Made by a program: the position numbers and the translations under genes. The notes under the pieces are model-generated. The model worked only from the letters and a program-made list of their open reading frames with translations. It made no database searches and had not been told where the DNA came from. DNA of 64,000 nt from Clostridiales bacterium (lineage in GTDB: Bacteria; Bacillota; Clostridia; Lachnospirales; Lachnospiraceae), in NCBI GenBank assembly GCA_022770525.1, contig JALEHN010000047.1, positions 1-64,000 of the forward strand. Direction: 5' to 3'. Positions 1 through 7,360 of this stretch are shown one piece after another; position 1 is the stretch's first letter; every line of letters begins with the position of its first letter.

Positions 1-123
1 TATCTATCATTTCACCTTTTTCAGATAGAATAGCTTTAGCAGAGCAGTAGATTAAAGCATTAACGACATACTGCCATACAGTGCGTATTTTTTAGTATAA
101 CAGATAAAAAAGGATAATATCAA

Positions 124-182
124 TGCATAAATATTACAAAATTCATATGTTTAAATCAGATGAAAGTCGTAATATTTGTGCA
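124..182. repeat. Inverted repeat, 14-bp arms, in leading intergenic region
   Basis: Arms at 124-137 and 169-182 are complementary except for one position, around a 31-base spacer. The arms are AT-rich with no T-run beside them, so this is not a convincing terminator. The surrounding stretch 1-267 has no open reading frame I can support; it is the downstream region of the small minus-strand gene at 268-489 and would hold that gene's transcript end. The function of the repeat is unknown. Confidence 0.4.
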
Positions 183-267
183 TGATGTATAATATGTCCA
201 TGACATAAGAACATTTTAAAGAAGTGTGTTTAATAAGCGCACATATGCCTGTGGATTTGTGTAAACC

Positions 268-489
268 TTACAAATCTTTTAATTCTTCAAAAAGCGCCAT
301 ATCATCCGCACTTATTTTCATGTTGGAACAATAGTTCTGGCCGTCAGCCGTGGTCAGGCTTATTTCAATGACAGTACCTTCTTTAAGTGTTTTTTTTGGA
401 ACTTCCTGAATAAATTTTGCAAATTTCGGATGATGATTTTGAAATTGCTGCAAAGCCGCATTCATTTTCATAAGTTTCATTGGATTCAT
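268..489 (-). CDS. Small hypothetical protein, 73 aa
   Basis: I do not recognise the family. The product is a short soluble protein, with no signal peptide and no membrane segment, that starts with a Met/Lys-rich stretch (MNPMKLMKMN) and ends in an acidic tail (FEELKDL). The middle contains a threonine-rich beta-like segment. A ribosome binding site resembling AAAGGCGG lies about 8 bases before the ATG at 489, which supports translation. It stands alone: the next gene upstream on the chromosome is on the opposite strand and reads away. The size and lone position fit a lineage-specific small protein. That it is a real gene rests mainly on the ribosome binding site and clean start. Confidence 0.6.
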   Translation of the reverse strand: MNPMKLMKMNAALQQFQNHHPKFAKFIQEVPKKTLKEGTVIEISLTTADGQNYCSNMKISADDMALFEELKDL

Positions 490-693
490 TTGAATAACCG
501 CCTTTACTTATTATAGTTTAACACTTTAAATACCTGTGGTGTATGTTCATCAGCACAAAACATTTTATAACAGTGTGATGGAAATGTAAAGACGAAGACT
601 GTCTTTTGAGTATAAAATAAAGTATTTTAGACGGTTTGTTTGATTCGTAAAGCGTCGTGTGATATATTCTATTAAAGGAAGGAGCAGATGTAT

Positions 694-1599
694 ATGAATA
701 AAGCAAATAAAAAGAAAATGGCAGTGTATCTATTGATTGCCCTTGGCGGCGGATGGCTTTTGCAGCTTGCTGGTTTATTTTTAAATTATGGCATGTATTA
801 CAGTATAATGGTTACGGCATGTATGTTTACACCGCTTATAGGTACCGTGATCGCATGCAGGGGATTTCGCTTTAAGCGGACGGGGATATACTGGCACGTG
901 CCGATTAAGCGCCATTTCAAATGGTTTCTTATGGCACTCTGGATGCCGGCACTTATGACTTTTATTGGAGCGATTTTGTATTTTTGCATTTTCAGAAATC
1001 AGTTTGACAGTGGTCTGGGGTATTTTATCAGTATTTATAATGTGAATGGTGCTTATGATGCACAGGCAATGCCGGCGCATATGCTTGTTATGATTCAGCT
1101 TGTGACGGCGGTGACTCTGGCACCGTTTATGAACATGGTTTTTGCGCTTGGCGAGGAAGTCGGATGGCGGGGATTTATGACACCGATGTTAAAAGAATGG
1201 TTCGGATGCAAAAAAGCCATGGTGTTAAGCGGCATTATATGGGCTGCCTTTCATTATCCGCTCATTATTTTTGCGGGGTATGAGTATGGCGTCGGTTATT
1301 TTGGGGCACCGGCAACAGGTATGGTTGCGATGATTTTATTCACATTTTCACTTGGCACCCTGCTTTCATACAGTTACGAAAAAAGTCAGTCTATATGGGT
1401 ACCGGTGCTTGCCCATGGTGCGGTGAATGCCGTGGCAGGAGCACCGCTGTATTTTATGAAAGCGGGAACAACATCTTATATTCTCGGGCCTCATCTTCCG
1501 GGCGTTATTTCAGTCATTCCAACTTTTATACTGGCGCTTTTGTGTATCAGGAATATGTCAAAAAAGGAAATGTATAATAAAGCAGAAAAGTACACGTAA
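694..1599 (+). CDS. CPBP family intramembrane metalloprotease (CAAX protease / Abi type)
   Basis: Multi-pass membrane protein of about 301 residues. The family signatures are in order: the glutamate pair and arginine in EEVGWRGF, the first histidine motif in AAFHYPL, and the late HGAVNA histidine/asparagine motif. In the Rce1/CPBP family these residues form the active site in the membrane. Substrates of bacterial members are mostly unknown; some process peptides or confer bacteriocin immunity. Two in-frame ATGs exist, at 688 and 694. The AAGGAAGGAG site ends only 3 bases before 688 but about 9 before 694, so I prefer 694. The gene is monocistronic and is followed by a hairpin at 1620. A second, unrelated-looking CPBP gene lies at 54032. 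Confidence 0.88.
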   Translation: MNKANKKKMAVYLLIALGGGWLLQLAGLFLNYGMYYSIMVTACMFTPLIGTVIACRGFRFKRTGIYWHVPIKRHFKWFLMALWMPALMTFIGAILYFCIFRNQFDSGLGYFISIYNVNGAYDAQAMPAHMLVMIQLVTAVTLAPFMNMVFALGEEVGWRGFMTPMLKEWFGCKKAMVLSGIIWAAFHYPLIIFAGYEYGVGYFGAPATGMVAMILFTFSLGTLLSYSYEKSQSIWVPVLAHGAVNAVAGAPLYFMKAGTTSYILGPHLPGVISVIPTFILALLCIRNMSKKEMYNKAEKYT

Positions 1600-1619
1600 A
1601 ACATCTTTGTAATATAGAT

Positions 1620-1664
1620 AAATCCGGTATCTTCACAGTTAATGGATGCCGGATTTAAGATTTT
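1620..1664. terminator. Hairpin terminator between convergent genes
   Basis: A 12-bp stem (1620-1631 with 1645-1656, one G-T wobble) lies between the end of the CPBP gene and the convergent end of moaC. A short T-run follows on the + strand at 1661-1664. It probably ends transcription of the CPBP gene and may act in both directions. Confidence 0.6.
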
Positions 1665-1745
1665 ATCTTTGAACAGTTATTAAAGTTTTACATGATTCAG
1701 GTAATCGATTACCTGATTTTCCGGCTGTTTCCAGTCAATTTCAGG

Positions 1746-2222
1746 CTATTTCACGGCAATATAGTGCCCTGATTTACCGCCGTCTTTTTCAAGAAGGTAA
1801 ATATCATTAATGACCATGGCACGGTCAATGGCCTTGCACATGTCATAAATTGTAAGGGCTGCCGCGGTTGCCGATGTCAGCGCTTCCATTTCGATACCGG
1901 TTTTTCCGGTCGTTTTGACAGTGGCTATGATTTTTATAGAACTTGTAATTTCATCAGGTTCGTAAGTAATATCAACACCTGTTAACAAAAGCGGATGGCA
2001 CATCGGGATAATATCCGGTGTTTTTTTTGCTGCCATAATACCGGCAACCTGAGCTACGGCCAATACATCACCTTTTTTGATATCACCGTTCATAATCCGT
2101 TCATAAGTTTCAGGCAGCATGGAAATAGTAGCACAGGCGACACCTACACGCATCGTATCATTTTTTTCGGAAACATCAACCATTTTGGCATGACCCTGTT
2201 CGTTAATATGTGTTAAATTCAT
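1746..2222 (-). CDS. moaC: Cyclic pyranopterin monophosphate synthase MoaC
   Basis: MoaC catalyses the second step of molybdopterin synthesis, forming cyclic pyranopterin monophosphate from the MoaA product. The protein is 158 residues, the normal MoaC length. Family motifs are clear: [23 protein letters not shown], the DMCKA helix and [10 protein letters not shown] near the C-terminus. The reading frame stays open further upstream to 2459, but the ATG at 2222 begins with the expected [17 protein letters not shown] and has an AAAGGA site 8 bases before it, so I start there. No other molybdenum cofactor gene lies in the window, so its partners moaA, moaB, moeA and mogA must be elsewhere. Confidence 0.95.
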   Translation of the reverse strand: MNLTHINEQGHAKMVDVSEKNDTMRVGVACATISMLPETYERIMNGDIKKGDVLAVAQVAGIMAAKKTPDIIPMCHPLLLTGVDITYEPDEITSSIKIIATVKTTGKTGIEMEALTSATAAALTIYDMCKAIDRAMVINDIYLLEKDGGKSGHYIAVK

Positions 2223-2289
2223 AAAAATTATCCTTTCAGTATAAGTTGTAAAATACGAAGTGACAAAAGCAATTTGCTGATTCAAGATA

Positions 2290-2318
2290 AGTATAGTATA
2301 GTCATAACGAAAAAGCAA
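2290..2318 (-). promoter_or_regulatory. Sigma-A type promoter for moaC
   Basis: On the minus strand, TTGCTT (2313-2318) and TATACT (2290-2295) are separated by exactly 17 bases, about 65 bases before the moaC start. This is inferred from consensus match only. There is no sign of a Moco riboswitch-sized structure in the short leader. Confidence 0.55.
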
Positions 2319-2415
2319 TGTGAAAGATAAAAAGGCGGCAAATCGGCAGCGATTGATTTTTGATTGAAAACTTATGGTTATTTTTACAAAAGATATGAAC
2401 ATCATGGGTGATTTA

Positions 2416-2444
2416 TTGCATTTTATCTGAAAATATGATATGAT
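2416..2444 (+). promoter_or_regulatory. Sigma-A type promoter for the DUF4867-like gene
   Basis: TTGCAT at 2416-2421 and TATGAT at 2439-2444 have a 17-base spacer, about 60 bases before the start at 2505. It reads away from the moaC promoter, so the 2223-2504 intergenic region is a divergent control region. Confidence 0.6.
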
Positions 2445-2504
2445 ACACCTGTAATGCATATTTAAATGCTATATTATTTTTGAATTTTTAAGGAGGGTTT
2501 CATC

Positions 2505-3170
2505 ATGTACAGTCAGTTAAAAGCGTTAAATCCCCATATTGATTTTTATAATGTCAGTGATGATGCGTTTAAACAATATGGAAAAGTTATTAAAAACTAC
2601 AATTTTACGGAGCTTATATCGATTATGAAAGATAAGGAGATACCGGCTGAAGGCAATAAATATGTTGCATGTGATCCGGATCTGATGCAGGCTAAAGAAG
2701 TTGCAAAGCTTTCACGTATTTTTTACGGTAATATGCCGATACAGGTCGGATTTTGCAACGGCAACAGCAGCAAGTTAAATGCACTGGAATATCATAAAGG
2801 ATCTGAAATTGATGTTGCTGTTACAGATATGGTTCTTCTGCTTTCAGATGTCCGCCTCATTGAGAACAATACACTTTCATCAGGTACGGTTAAAGCTTTT
2901 TATGTACCGGCGGGTACTGCATGTGAATTATACGGAACGACGCTTCACTATGCACCTTGTAAAGTTTCTGATGACGGATATAAGAGCATTGTTGTGCTTC
3001 CTGATTCAACAAACATTAATCTGTCAGAGATGCCTGAACCTGTTGATGAAGAAGATTTTCTACTTTGGAGACAGAATAAATGGCTTATCGCGCATCCTGA
3101 AAGTACACCGGCAGCCAATGGTGCGGTTGCAGGCATCACAGGTGAGAATATAGAAGTTTTCTATAAGTAG
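2505..3170 (+). CDS. DUF4867-like protein, cupin-like
   Basis: The product has 221 residues and is probably cytosolic, with no signal peptide or membrane segment. The beginning (MYSQLKALNPHIDFYNV) and the central segment KAFYVPAGTACELYGTTLHYAPC match what I remember of DUF4867, a family of Clostridia proteins with a cupin-like barrel often found near sugar or uronate metabolism. That assignment is from memory, not from a search. The AAGGAGGG site 7 bases before ATG is strong. The gene is single, with its own promoter at 2416. Neighbours give no pathway clue. A diverged copy of the three-hairpin repeat lies just downstream at 3202. Confidence 0.65.
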   Translation: MYSQLKALNPHIDFYNVSDDAFKQYGKVIKNYNFTELISIMKDKEIPAEGNKYVACDPDLMQAKEVAKLSRIFYGNMPIQVGFCNGNSSKLNALEYHKGSEIDVAVTDMVLLLSDVRLIENNTLSSGTVKAFYVPAGTACELYGTTLHYAPCKVSDDGYKSIVVLPDSTNINLSEMPEPVDEEDFLLWRQNKWLIAHPESTPAANGAVAGITGENIEVFYK

Positions 3171-3201
3171 ATTTTTATAAATTGAAAAAGGCGACAGCTG
3201 C

Positions 3202-3274
3202 GGTTTGGGCTTACATTTTAAATGCGCAGCATGGTCAAAATCAGTAACAGTACACACAAAGTGTGTACTGTTAC
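3202..3274 (+). repeat. Diverged partial copy (A) of the three-hairpin intergenic repeat
   Basis: This stretch matches hairpins 2 and 3 of the elements at 15358 and 53815: the core CATTTTAAATGCG is shared, then GCATGG and CAAAATCAG, then a final stem. Hairpin 3 is a perfect 14-bp stem here (3244-3257 with 3261-3274, three-base loop). Its third base pair is A-T, where the other copies have T-A, so both sides changed together. The leading palindrome of the full element is missing. The element sits between the end of the DUF4867-like gene and the tRNA-Glu promoter. Confidence 0.8.
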
Positions 3275-3309
3275 GTAATCTCTTATGCAAAAAACGGATA
3301 AGAAAACAC

Positions 3310-3338
3310 TTGCATTTTTTGAATAAATCAGATATACT
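3310..3338 (+). promoter_or_regulatory. Sigma-A promoter for tRNA-Glu
   Basis: TTGCAT at 3310-3315, a 17-base spacer, and TATACT at 3333-3338, about 19 bases before the mature tRNA 5' end. Confidence 0.7.
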
Positions 3339-3356
3339 ATGTAAGTCAGTTGTTAA

Positions 3357-3428
3357 GGCCTGTTGGTCAAGCGGTCAAGACGTCGCCCTCTCACGGCGAA
3401 AACAGGGGTTCGATTCCCCTACAGGCTG
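3357..3428 (+). tRNA. tRNA-Glu, anticodon CTC
   Basis: The 72-base cloverleaf has an acceptor stem GGCCTGT/ACAGGCT (first pair G-U, usual for Glu tRNAs). The anticodon stem TCGCC/GGCGA carries the loop CTCTCAC, anticodon CTC, and the T arm is CAGGG/GTTCGAT/CCCTA-like. Discriminator base is G. The 3' CCA is not encoded. It is a single-gene unit with its own promoter and a terminator at 3433. Confidence 0.93.
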
Positions 3429-3432
3429 TTAT

Positions 3433-3467
3433 AACCGGTAATTCATTGATGAATTACCGGTTTTTTT
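3433..3467 (+). terminator. Rho-independent terminator of tRNA-Glu
   Basis: The strong stem ACCGGTAATTC with GAATTACCGGT and a short loop is followed by seven T residues at 3461-3467, 5 bases after the tRNA. Confidence 0.9.
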
Positions 3468-3688
3468 GCGCTTTGACGTCGGTTAAAACTTTTTGAAGGT
3501 TAATTTATTGGATATTCAAAAAATATATGTTGCTATTGCACTAAAAAGAATCAATTTTCTTCTCCTTATTATGCGAATTATATATTAGACAAAAGGTGGG
3601 TCTGTTATTATAATATAAATATGAACAATTCTGCGTCGTAAAAAATGGGAATAGTTACATGAATTTTTATTAAGGGAGAGGAAATACA

Positions 3689-4564
3689 ATGGCAGATTTT
3701 AAATTTGAACCTATGAGAAGTTTTATTTACGTTAACTGCGCAAATGAAGATTACAGACCAAAATTACAGAGATGGCTTTATAAAACACATATTCCTGACA
3801 GCATCGGACAGTTTGAACCTTATGTTACAAAATATGCTTTTTATCCTTCATTTCCGACACCGCCGGAAGGTGAGCGTTTCGGTTATGCAAGTATGCAGCT
3901 TACCGAGCATCACTGGTTAGTCAGCGATTTTGACCCGAGACTGGGGATTAAAGCTATCGCTGAAACTTTCCCTCTGGATGTATTAGTATGGCAGGGTAAT
4001 CTTCCTGCATCAGTTCTTACCGCTGGTGCGGCAAAAGAAGAAAAAGAAAGCGAAATGGAAGATGGTGATATCGGGACAAATGCACGTCAGACAGGTGCTG
4101 ACGGCGGCGGTAATCCGTTTATTTTCTGCTTTGTACCTATGTGGTGGGAAAATGACCTTAAAGGTAAAGGAAGAAATATCGAGGACGGTGCAAACTATCG
4201 CTGGAATGTATCCATCGGATATCCTGAAGGCGTTTCAAAAGAAGAAGGCGACAAATGGCTGTATGAAGAAGTGCTGCCGATCTTTATGGAAGCACCTGAA
4301 GTTACACGTATTCTTGAAAGCAGAGTTAAAAAAGAAATCAATGACTGCGTGATGGATCATGTCCTTGAAATCTGGTTCGAAAATCAGTCTGCATGGTATA
4401 AAGTTGCAGTGGAAGCAACGAAAAAGCTTAAAAAACCGGCATGGGCTCAGCAGGATCAGTTCCCATTCCTTAAACCATATCACAACATCATCTGTGCATG
4501 TGTTGCTGACTTCACAATGAGCAATAATCTTGTGAATTATCACGGCTACATTCCGAGACGGTAA
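3689..4564 (+). CDS. Unknown protein, 291 aa, possibly two dimeric alpha/beta-barrel halves
   Basis: I do not recognise the family. The protein is soluble and rich in aromatic residues, with two similar-sized halves joined by an acidic, Gly-rich linker (residues about 112-148, KEEKESEMEDGD then GADGGG). Each half has a pattern (WLYKTHIPDSIGQF, then HHWLVSDF; WLYEEVLPIFMEAPEV, then HVLEIWFEN) that recalls EthD/NIPSNAP-type ferredoxin-like barrels, but this is a guess from texture. A GGGAGAGG ribosome binding site lies 8 bases before ATG. The gene is single and convergent with the LysR gene at 4671. A weak promoter (TAGACA, 17 bases, TATAAT at 3609-3614) lies about 75 bases upstream. Confidence 0.75.
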   Translation: MADFKFEPMRSFIYVNCANEDYRPKLQRWLYKTHIPDSIGQFEPYVTKYAFYPSFPTPPEGERFGYASMQLTEHHWLVSDFDPRLGIKAIAETFPLDVLVWQGNLPASVLTAGAAKEEKESEMEDGDIGTNARQTGADGGGNPFIFCFVPMWWENDLKGKGRNIEDGANYRWNVSIGYPEGVSKEEGDKWLYEEVLPIFMEAPEVTRILESRVKKEINDCVMDHVLEIWFENQSAWYKVAVEATKKLKKPAWAQQDQFPFLKPYHNIICACVADFTMSNNLVNYHGYIPRR

Positions 4565-4589
4565 ATTTAACAATTCTGATCGTATGAAT

Positions 4590-4620
4590 CTGCGGCGGGC
4601 AAAAGATAAGCCCGCCGCAG
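4590..4620. terminator. GC-rich hairpin between convergent genes
   Basis: An 11-bp perfect stem, CTGCGGCGGGC (4590-4600) with its complement (4610-4620), has a 9-base loop. It lies 26 bases after the stop of the unknown gene and before the end of the LysR gene. There is no good T-run on either side, so efficiency is uncertain. Confidence 0.6.
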
Positions 4621-4670
4621 TGCTGTTTATCACTGATGGCAGGCTTTTACTCATGGCGGGCTTGTATGCA

Positions 4671-5564
4671 TTAATTGACGCTTAAAGTCAGTGTATTGAC
4701 AAATAAAGGAATAGCCGGATTGAAATTACTTTTTTTCCAGACAGCAAGTGCGTAAAGACCAATATCATCAGCCGGCTGTATACAGCGCACAGAAGGATTC
4801 TGGCGGACTTTACAGTTTTCGTCCAGTACAGTAAATCCCATGCCGGCTTCGACCATAAGCATAATATCCTCAACGGAAGAAGCCGTTTTAATATGGCGGG
4901 GTGTAAAGCCGTGCCGCTTGCAGTAATCAATCAGATTGTTGTAACCGCCAAGCGATATATCCGGTGATATGGCAATGGCGGTCTCGTCCTTTAAATCAGT
5001 AAGTCTGAAATTTTCTTTATAGGCCAGCGGATGGTGTTTTGAGATAATACATTCGCCGGTGGAATGATAAATATTCTCGTATAAAACTTCTTGTTCTTCA
5101 TAGGACGGAAGATCGAAATTAAGGGTAATGGCAATATCAATCTGACCGTTTTTTAATGATTCCCGCAATGTTTTAAAATTTCCTCTGGACAGTTCGATAT
5201 TCATGGTCGGATACAGCGATTTTAAATGGCTGATGGCTGAAGGAAGAAAATGTTCGGATTCCTGAGCTTCAACAACACCGATGCGGAGATTGATATTTTC
5301 TCCGGTCTGGGCCTGTCTGGCGTTTTCAATTGCTTCGGAAATCTGATTTTCAAGCTTTGAAAATTCCTCAAATAATACGGCACCGGCCGGTGTCAGGCGG
5401 ACATACTTTTTATTCCTTGTAAACAGCTTTAAGCCTAGTTCTTCTTCAAGATTTGCAATATTGCGGCTCAATGATGACTGAGCGACAAACAGTTTTTTTG
5501 AAGCTTCTGTAAAATTCAGACACATAGCCACTGTTAAAAAATAATGAATCTGATCAGTGGTCAT
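4671..5564 (-). CDS. LysR family transcriptional regulator
   Basis: Typical LysR length of 297 residues. The N-terminal winged helix-turn-helix is clear: FLTVAMCLNFTEASKKLFVAQ, then SSLSRNIANLEEELG and KLFTRNKKYVRLTPAG. The remainder is a substrate-binding domain with the usual core (LRIGVVEAQES, DIAITLNFD, VEDIMLMVEAGMGFTVL). The effector cannot be read from sequence. A GTG at 5567 and an ATG at 5564 are both in frame; GGAGGG ends 6 bases before the ATG, which I prefer. The gene is divergent from 5715, and the intergenic region contains a palindrome overlapping the 5715 promoter. That makes 5715 the likely target, besides autoregulation. Confidence 0.93.
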   Translation of the reverse strand: MTTDQIHYFLTVAMCLNFTEASKKLFVAQSSLSRNIANLEEELGLKLFTRNKKYVRLTPAGAVLFEEFSKLENQISEAIENARQAQTGENINLRIGVVEAQESEHFLPSAISHLKSLYPTMNIELSRGNFKTLRESLKNGQIDIAITLNFDLPSYEEQEVLYENIYHSTGECIISKHHPLAYKENFRLTDLKDETAIAISPDISLGGYNNLIDYCKRHGFTPRHIKTASSVEDIMLMVEAGMGFTVLDENCKVRQNPSVRCIQPADDIGLYALAVWKKSNFNPAIPLFVNTLTLSVN

Positions 5565-5614
5565 CACAGGCCCTCCTTTGTATAATTTTACCTATATCTT
5601 AGCATTTTACAGCA

Positions 5615-5662
5615 AATTCGTCTACAGTTTTTATTGACGAATTGTGAAAAATTGTATATAGT
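5615..5662 (+). promoter_or_regulatory. Promoter of the DUF6076-like gene with overlapping LysR-type operator
   Basis: AATTCGTC (5615-5622) and GACGAATT (5636-5643) form a perfect interrupted palindrome. Its right arm overlaps the -35 box TTGACG (5634-5639); after a 17-base spacer comes TATAGT (5657-5662). LysR regulators typically bind interrupted palindromes of this T-N11-A type, so this is probably the control site between the divergent genes. Binding itself is inference. Confidence 0.6.
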
Positions 5663-5714
5663 AACATTAGAGCGTAAATCTGTAACTATATGATAAGAAA
5701 AGAGGCCGGTAGCG

Positions 5715-6479
5715 ATGTCGCAGGATAAAGTTTATGTGCATATTAAATTCGATTTAAATGACGATAGAGTATGTTTTGATGACGGAGAATTTAAAACCAT
5801 TGGCCGGTATCTTTTGGATTTTATTTATTTCGATTTTGATGCCGATGCCGAAAGTAAGGACAATGAGCATCTAAATATGCATCCCTATTTTAAACTGGTA
5901 GAAAAAAGCCTGTGGCCTGTCGATAAAGCAAAAAAGCTTCAGCGTATTTACAGAGCTTATTTTGACAGTACAGATCATGAGGAAAAATCATCCGATGAAA
6001 CTGTCAGCCCTCTTGAAAAATATCGCTGTATTGCGGCAATCCGCACGTATACCGAAGAAGGTATACAGACGGTGGAATATATGGTAACGGAATTGGAAGA
6101 TTGTCTGTATCTGGAATGGTTTGAAATGCGAAGAAGAATGTTACACGTGAAACTTTGCAAAAACTGTCATCGGTTATTTGTTCCTAAAAAAGGGAATATT
6201 GATTATTGCCAGCGCATATTTACAGACGACAATAAAACATGTGCTCAGGTCGGCTATGCGCAGACTTTTGCCAAGAATGTCAAAAATGATGAACTTTTGC
6301 AGGCGTACACAAGGGCTTACAAAGCCCATTATGCCCGGATGACAAAGCCCAGAAAGAGGACAGCCAATATGACAAAAGAAGAATTCGAAGCGTGGTATGC
6401 ACAGGCTAAAAATTATCTTTCCCTGGCGCGTCAGGGAAAAATCAATATTCCGGACTATTTGGAGTGGCTGAAGAAGTAA
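5715..6479 (+). CDS. DUF6076-like protein with C-terminal zinc-binding motif
   Basis: 254 residues. The N-terminal part is acidic and unfamiliar. The C-terminal part from about residue 145 has LCKNCHRLFVPKKG, then DYCQRI and TCAQVGYAQTFAK, a CxxC...C...C arrangement likely to bind zinc. A basic helical tail follows (AYKAHYARMTKPRKR). This is the pattern I associate with DUF6076, a family of unknown function in Clostridia; the link is from memory. The start has only a weak ribosome binding site (AGAGGCC). The gene is divergent from the LysR regulator, and the shared operator suggests it is that regulator's target. It could bind nucleic acid, but nothing shows this directly. Confidence 0.75.
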   Translation: MSQDKVYVHIKFDLNDDRVCFDDGEFKTIGRYLLDFIYFDFDADAESKDNEHLNMHPYFKLVEKSLWPVDKAKKLQRIYRAYFDSTDHEEKSSDETVSPLEKYRCIAAIRTYTEEGIQTVEYMVTELEDCLYLEWFEMRRRMLHVKLCKNCHRLFVPKKGNIDYCQRIFTDDNKTCAQVGYAQTFAKNVKNDELLQAYTRAYKAHYARMTKPRKRTANMTKEEFEAWYAQAKNYLSLARQGKINIPDYLEWLKK

Positions 6480-6583
6480 GAGACCTGTTGAAAGCTGAAA
6501 AAATAGAGCTTTAAGCGGTGCAAATGAAGCTATAAACCTTTGTGCGGCGGATAAAGATGACATCAAATATATTCAAAAAAGTA

Positions 6584-6612
6584 TTGACAATTTAGACAAT
6601 TAATGGTAGTAT
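6584..6612 (+). promoter_or_regulatory. Sigma-A promoter for tRNA-Leu
   Basis: TTGACA (6584-6589), a 17-base spacer and TAGTAT (6607-6612), 20 bases before the tRNA. Confidence 0.7.
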
Positions 6613-6631
6613 AGTTCTTGCGTTAAGCAAT

Positions 6632-6714
6632 GCCGGCGTGTCGGAATGGCAGACGAGGCAGACTCAAAATCTGTTGTGGGCAACCACGTGCGGGTTCAAG
6701 TCCCGCTGCCGGCA
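6632..6714 (+). tRNA. tRNA-Leu, anticodon CAA
   Basis: The 83-base class II tRNA has an acceptor stem GCCGGCG/TGCCGGC, an anticodon stem GCAGA/TCTGT with loop CTCAAAA (anticodon CAA), and a long variable arm (TGTGGGCAACCACG). The T arm is GCGGG-TTCAAGT-CCCGC, with discriminator A. No CCA is encoded. It is a single-gene unit with its own promoter and terminator. Confidence 0.93.
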
Positions 6715-6719
6715 GTAAC

Positions 6720-6765
6720 AAATCGCTAAAATCTTTGTGAACCAAGGACTTTAGCGATTTTTTTT
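6720..6765 (+). terminator. Rho-independent terminator of tRNA-Leu
   Basis: AAATCGCTAAA (6720-6730) pairs with TTTAGCGATTT (6750-6760), and the T-run continues to 6765. Confidence 0.88.
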
Positions 6766-6841
6766 ATGACAGAGGAAATTGTGATTTTCTCTGTCACAAC
6801 CACTTTGTTCTTGGCTGATATAAGACACAGGAGGTGTTTTT

Positions 6842-7360
6842 ATGGATTGCAGGGAAGCACAGTCACTGATTGTACCTTTTATAGAGAATCAATTGCAGGC
6901 TGAACAGGAAGAGGCTTTTATTAAACACATTGAGCAGTGCAGTGATTGCTATGACGAATTGGAGGTCTATTTTATCGTCTTTTCAGGTATACGCCAGCTT
7001 GATGGCGAAACACAGGATATTTCTGATTTTAAAGGCGAACTTAAAAAGTATATTCATGCACATAAGGAAGCGCTGAACCGGAGAAAAAGCAGGAATATGC
7101 GAAGGCGTGTGCTGACTGCGTTCACTGTTTTATTGATCCTTCTGGCAGGCGGAGGGGTTTACTGGATGTATCAGACAAACAGCGCCGGTGTACAAAATGT
7201 TGTGATTAAAGTGCAGTCGGCGTTTATTTATTCCCAGGGTGAGGCTGTTTCGAAAACTGTAGAAGACACGCTTGATATAGAGAACTGGAAAAAATCAGAT
7301 TATAAAAAAATAATCAGAAAAGTTGAGGAAGAATCGCATGAAGAAAATAGTACTGATTGA
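6842..7360 (+). CDS. Membrane protein with N-terminal anti-sigma-type zinc finger (zf-HC2)
   Basis: 172 residues. The first 45 residues resemble the zf-HC2 anti-sigma domain: DCREAQSLIVPFI, then HIEQCSDCYDELE with the HxxxCxxC zinc site. A basic segment (NRRKSRNMRRR) precedes one transmembrane helix (about residues 91-110), so the zinc finger should be cytosolic and the last 60 residues extracellular. No sigma factor gene is adjacent, so its partner is unknown. AGGAGGTG lies 7 bases before ATG. The 3' end overlaps the polA start by 23 bases, implying cotranscription with polA, an odd pairing for a putative anti-sigma factor. Confidence 0.85.
   Translation: MDCREAQSLIVPFIENQLQAEQEEAFIKHIEQCSDCYDELEVYFIVFSGIRQLDGETQDISDFKGELKKYIHAHKEALNRRKSRNMRRRVLTAFTVLLILLAGGGVYWMYQTNSAGVQNVVIKVQSAFIYSQGEAVSKTVEDTLDIENWKKSDYKKIIRKVEEESHEENSTD

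Noticed and set aside
2223-2459. 79-residue N-terminal extension of MoaC
   Set aside because: It lacks family similarity, runs through both promoters of the divergent region, and the ATG at 2222 has a proper ribosome binding site.
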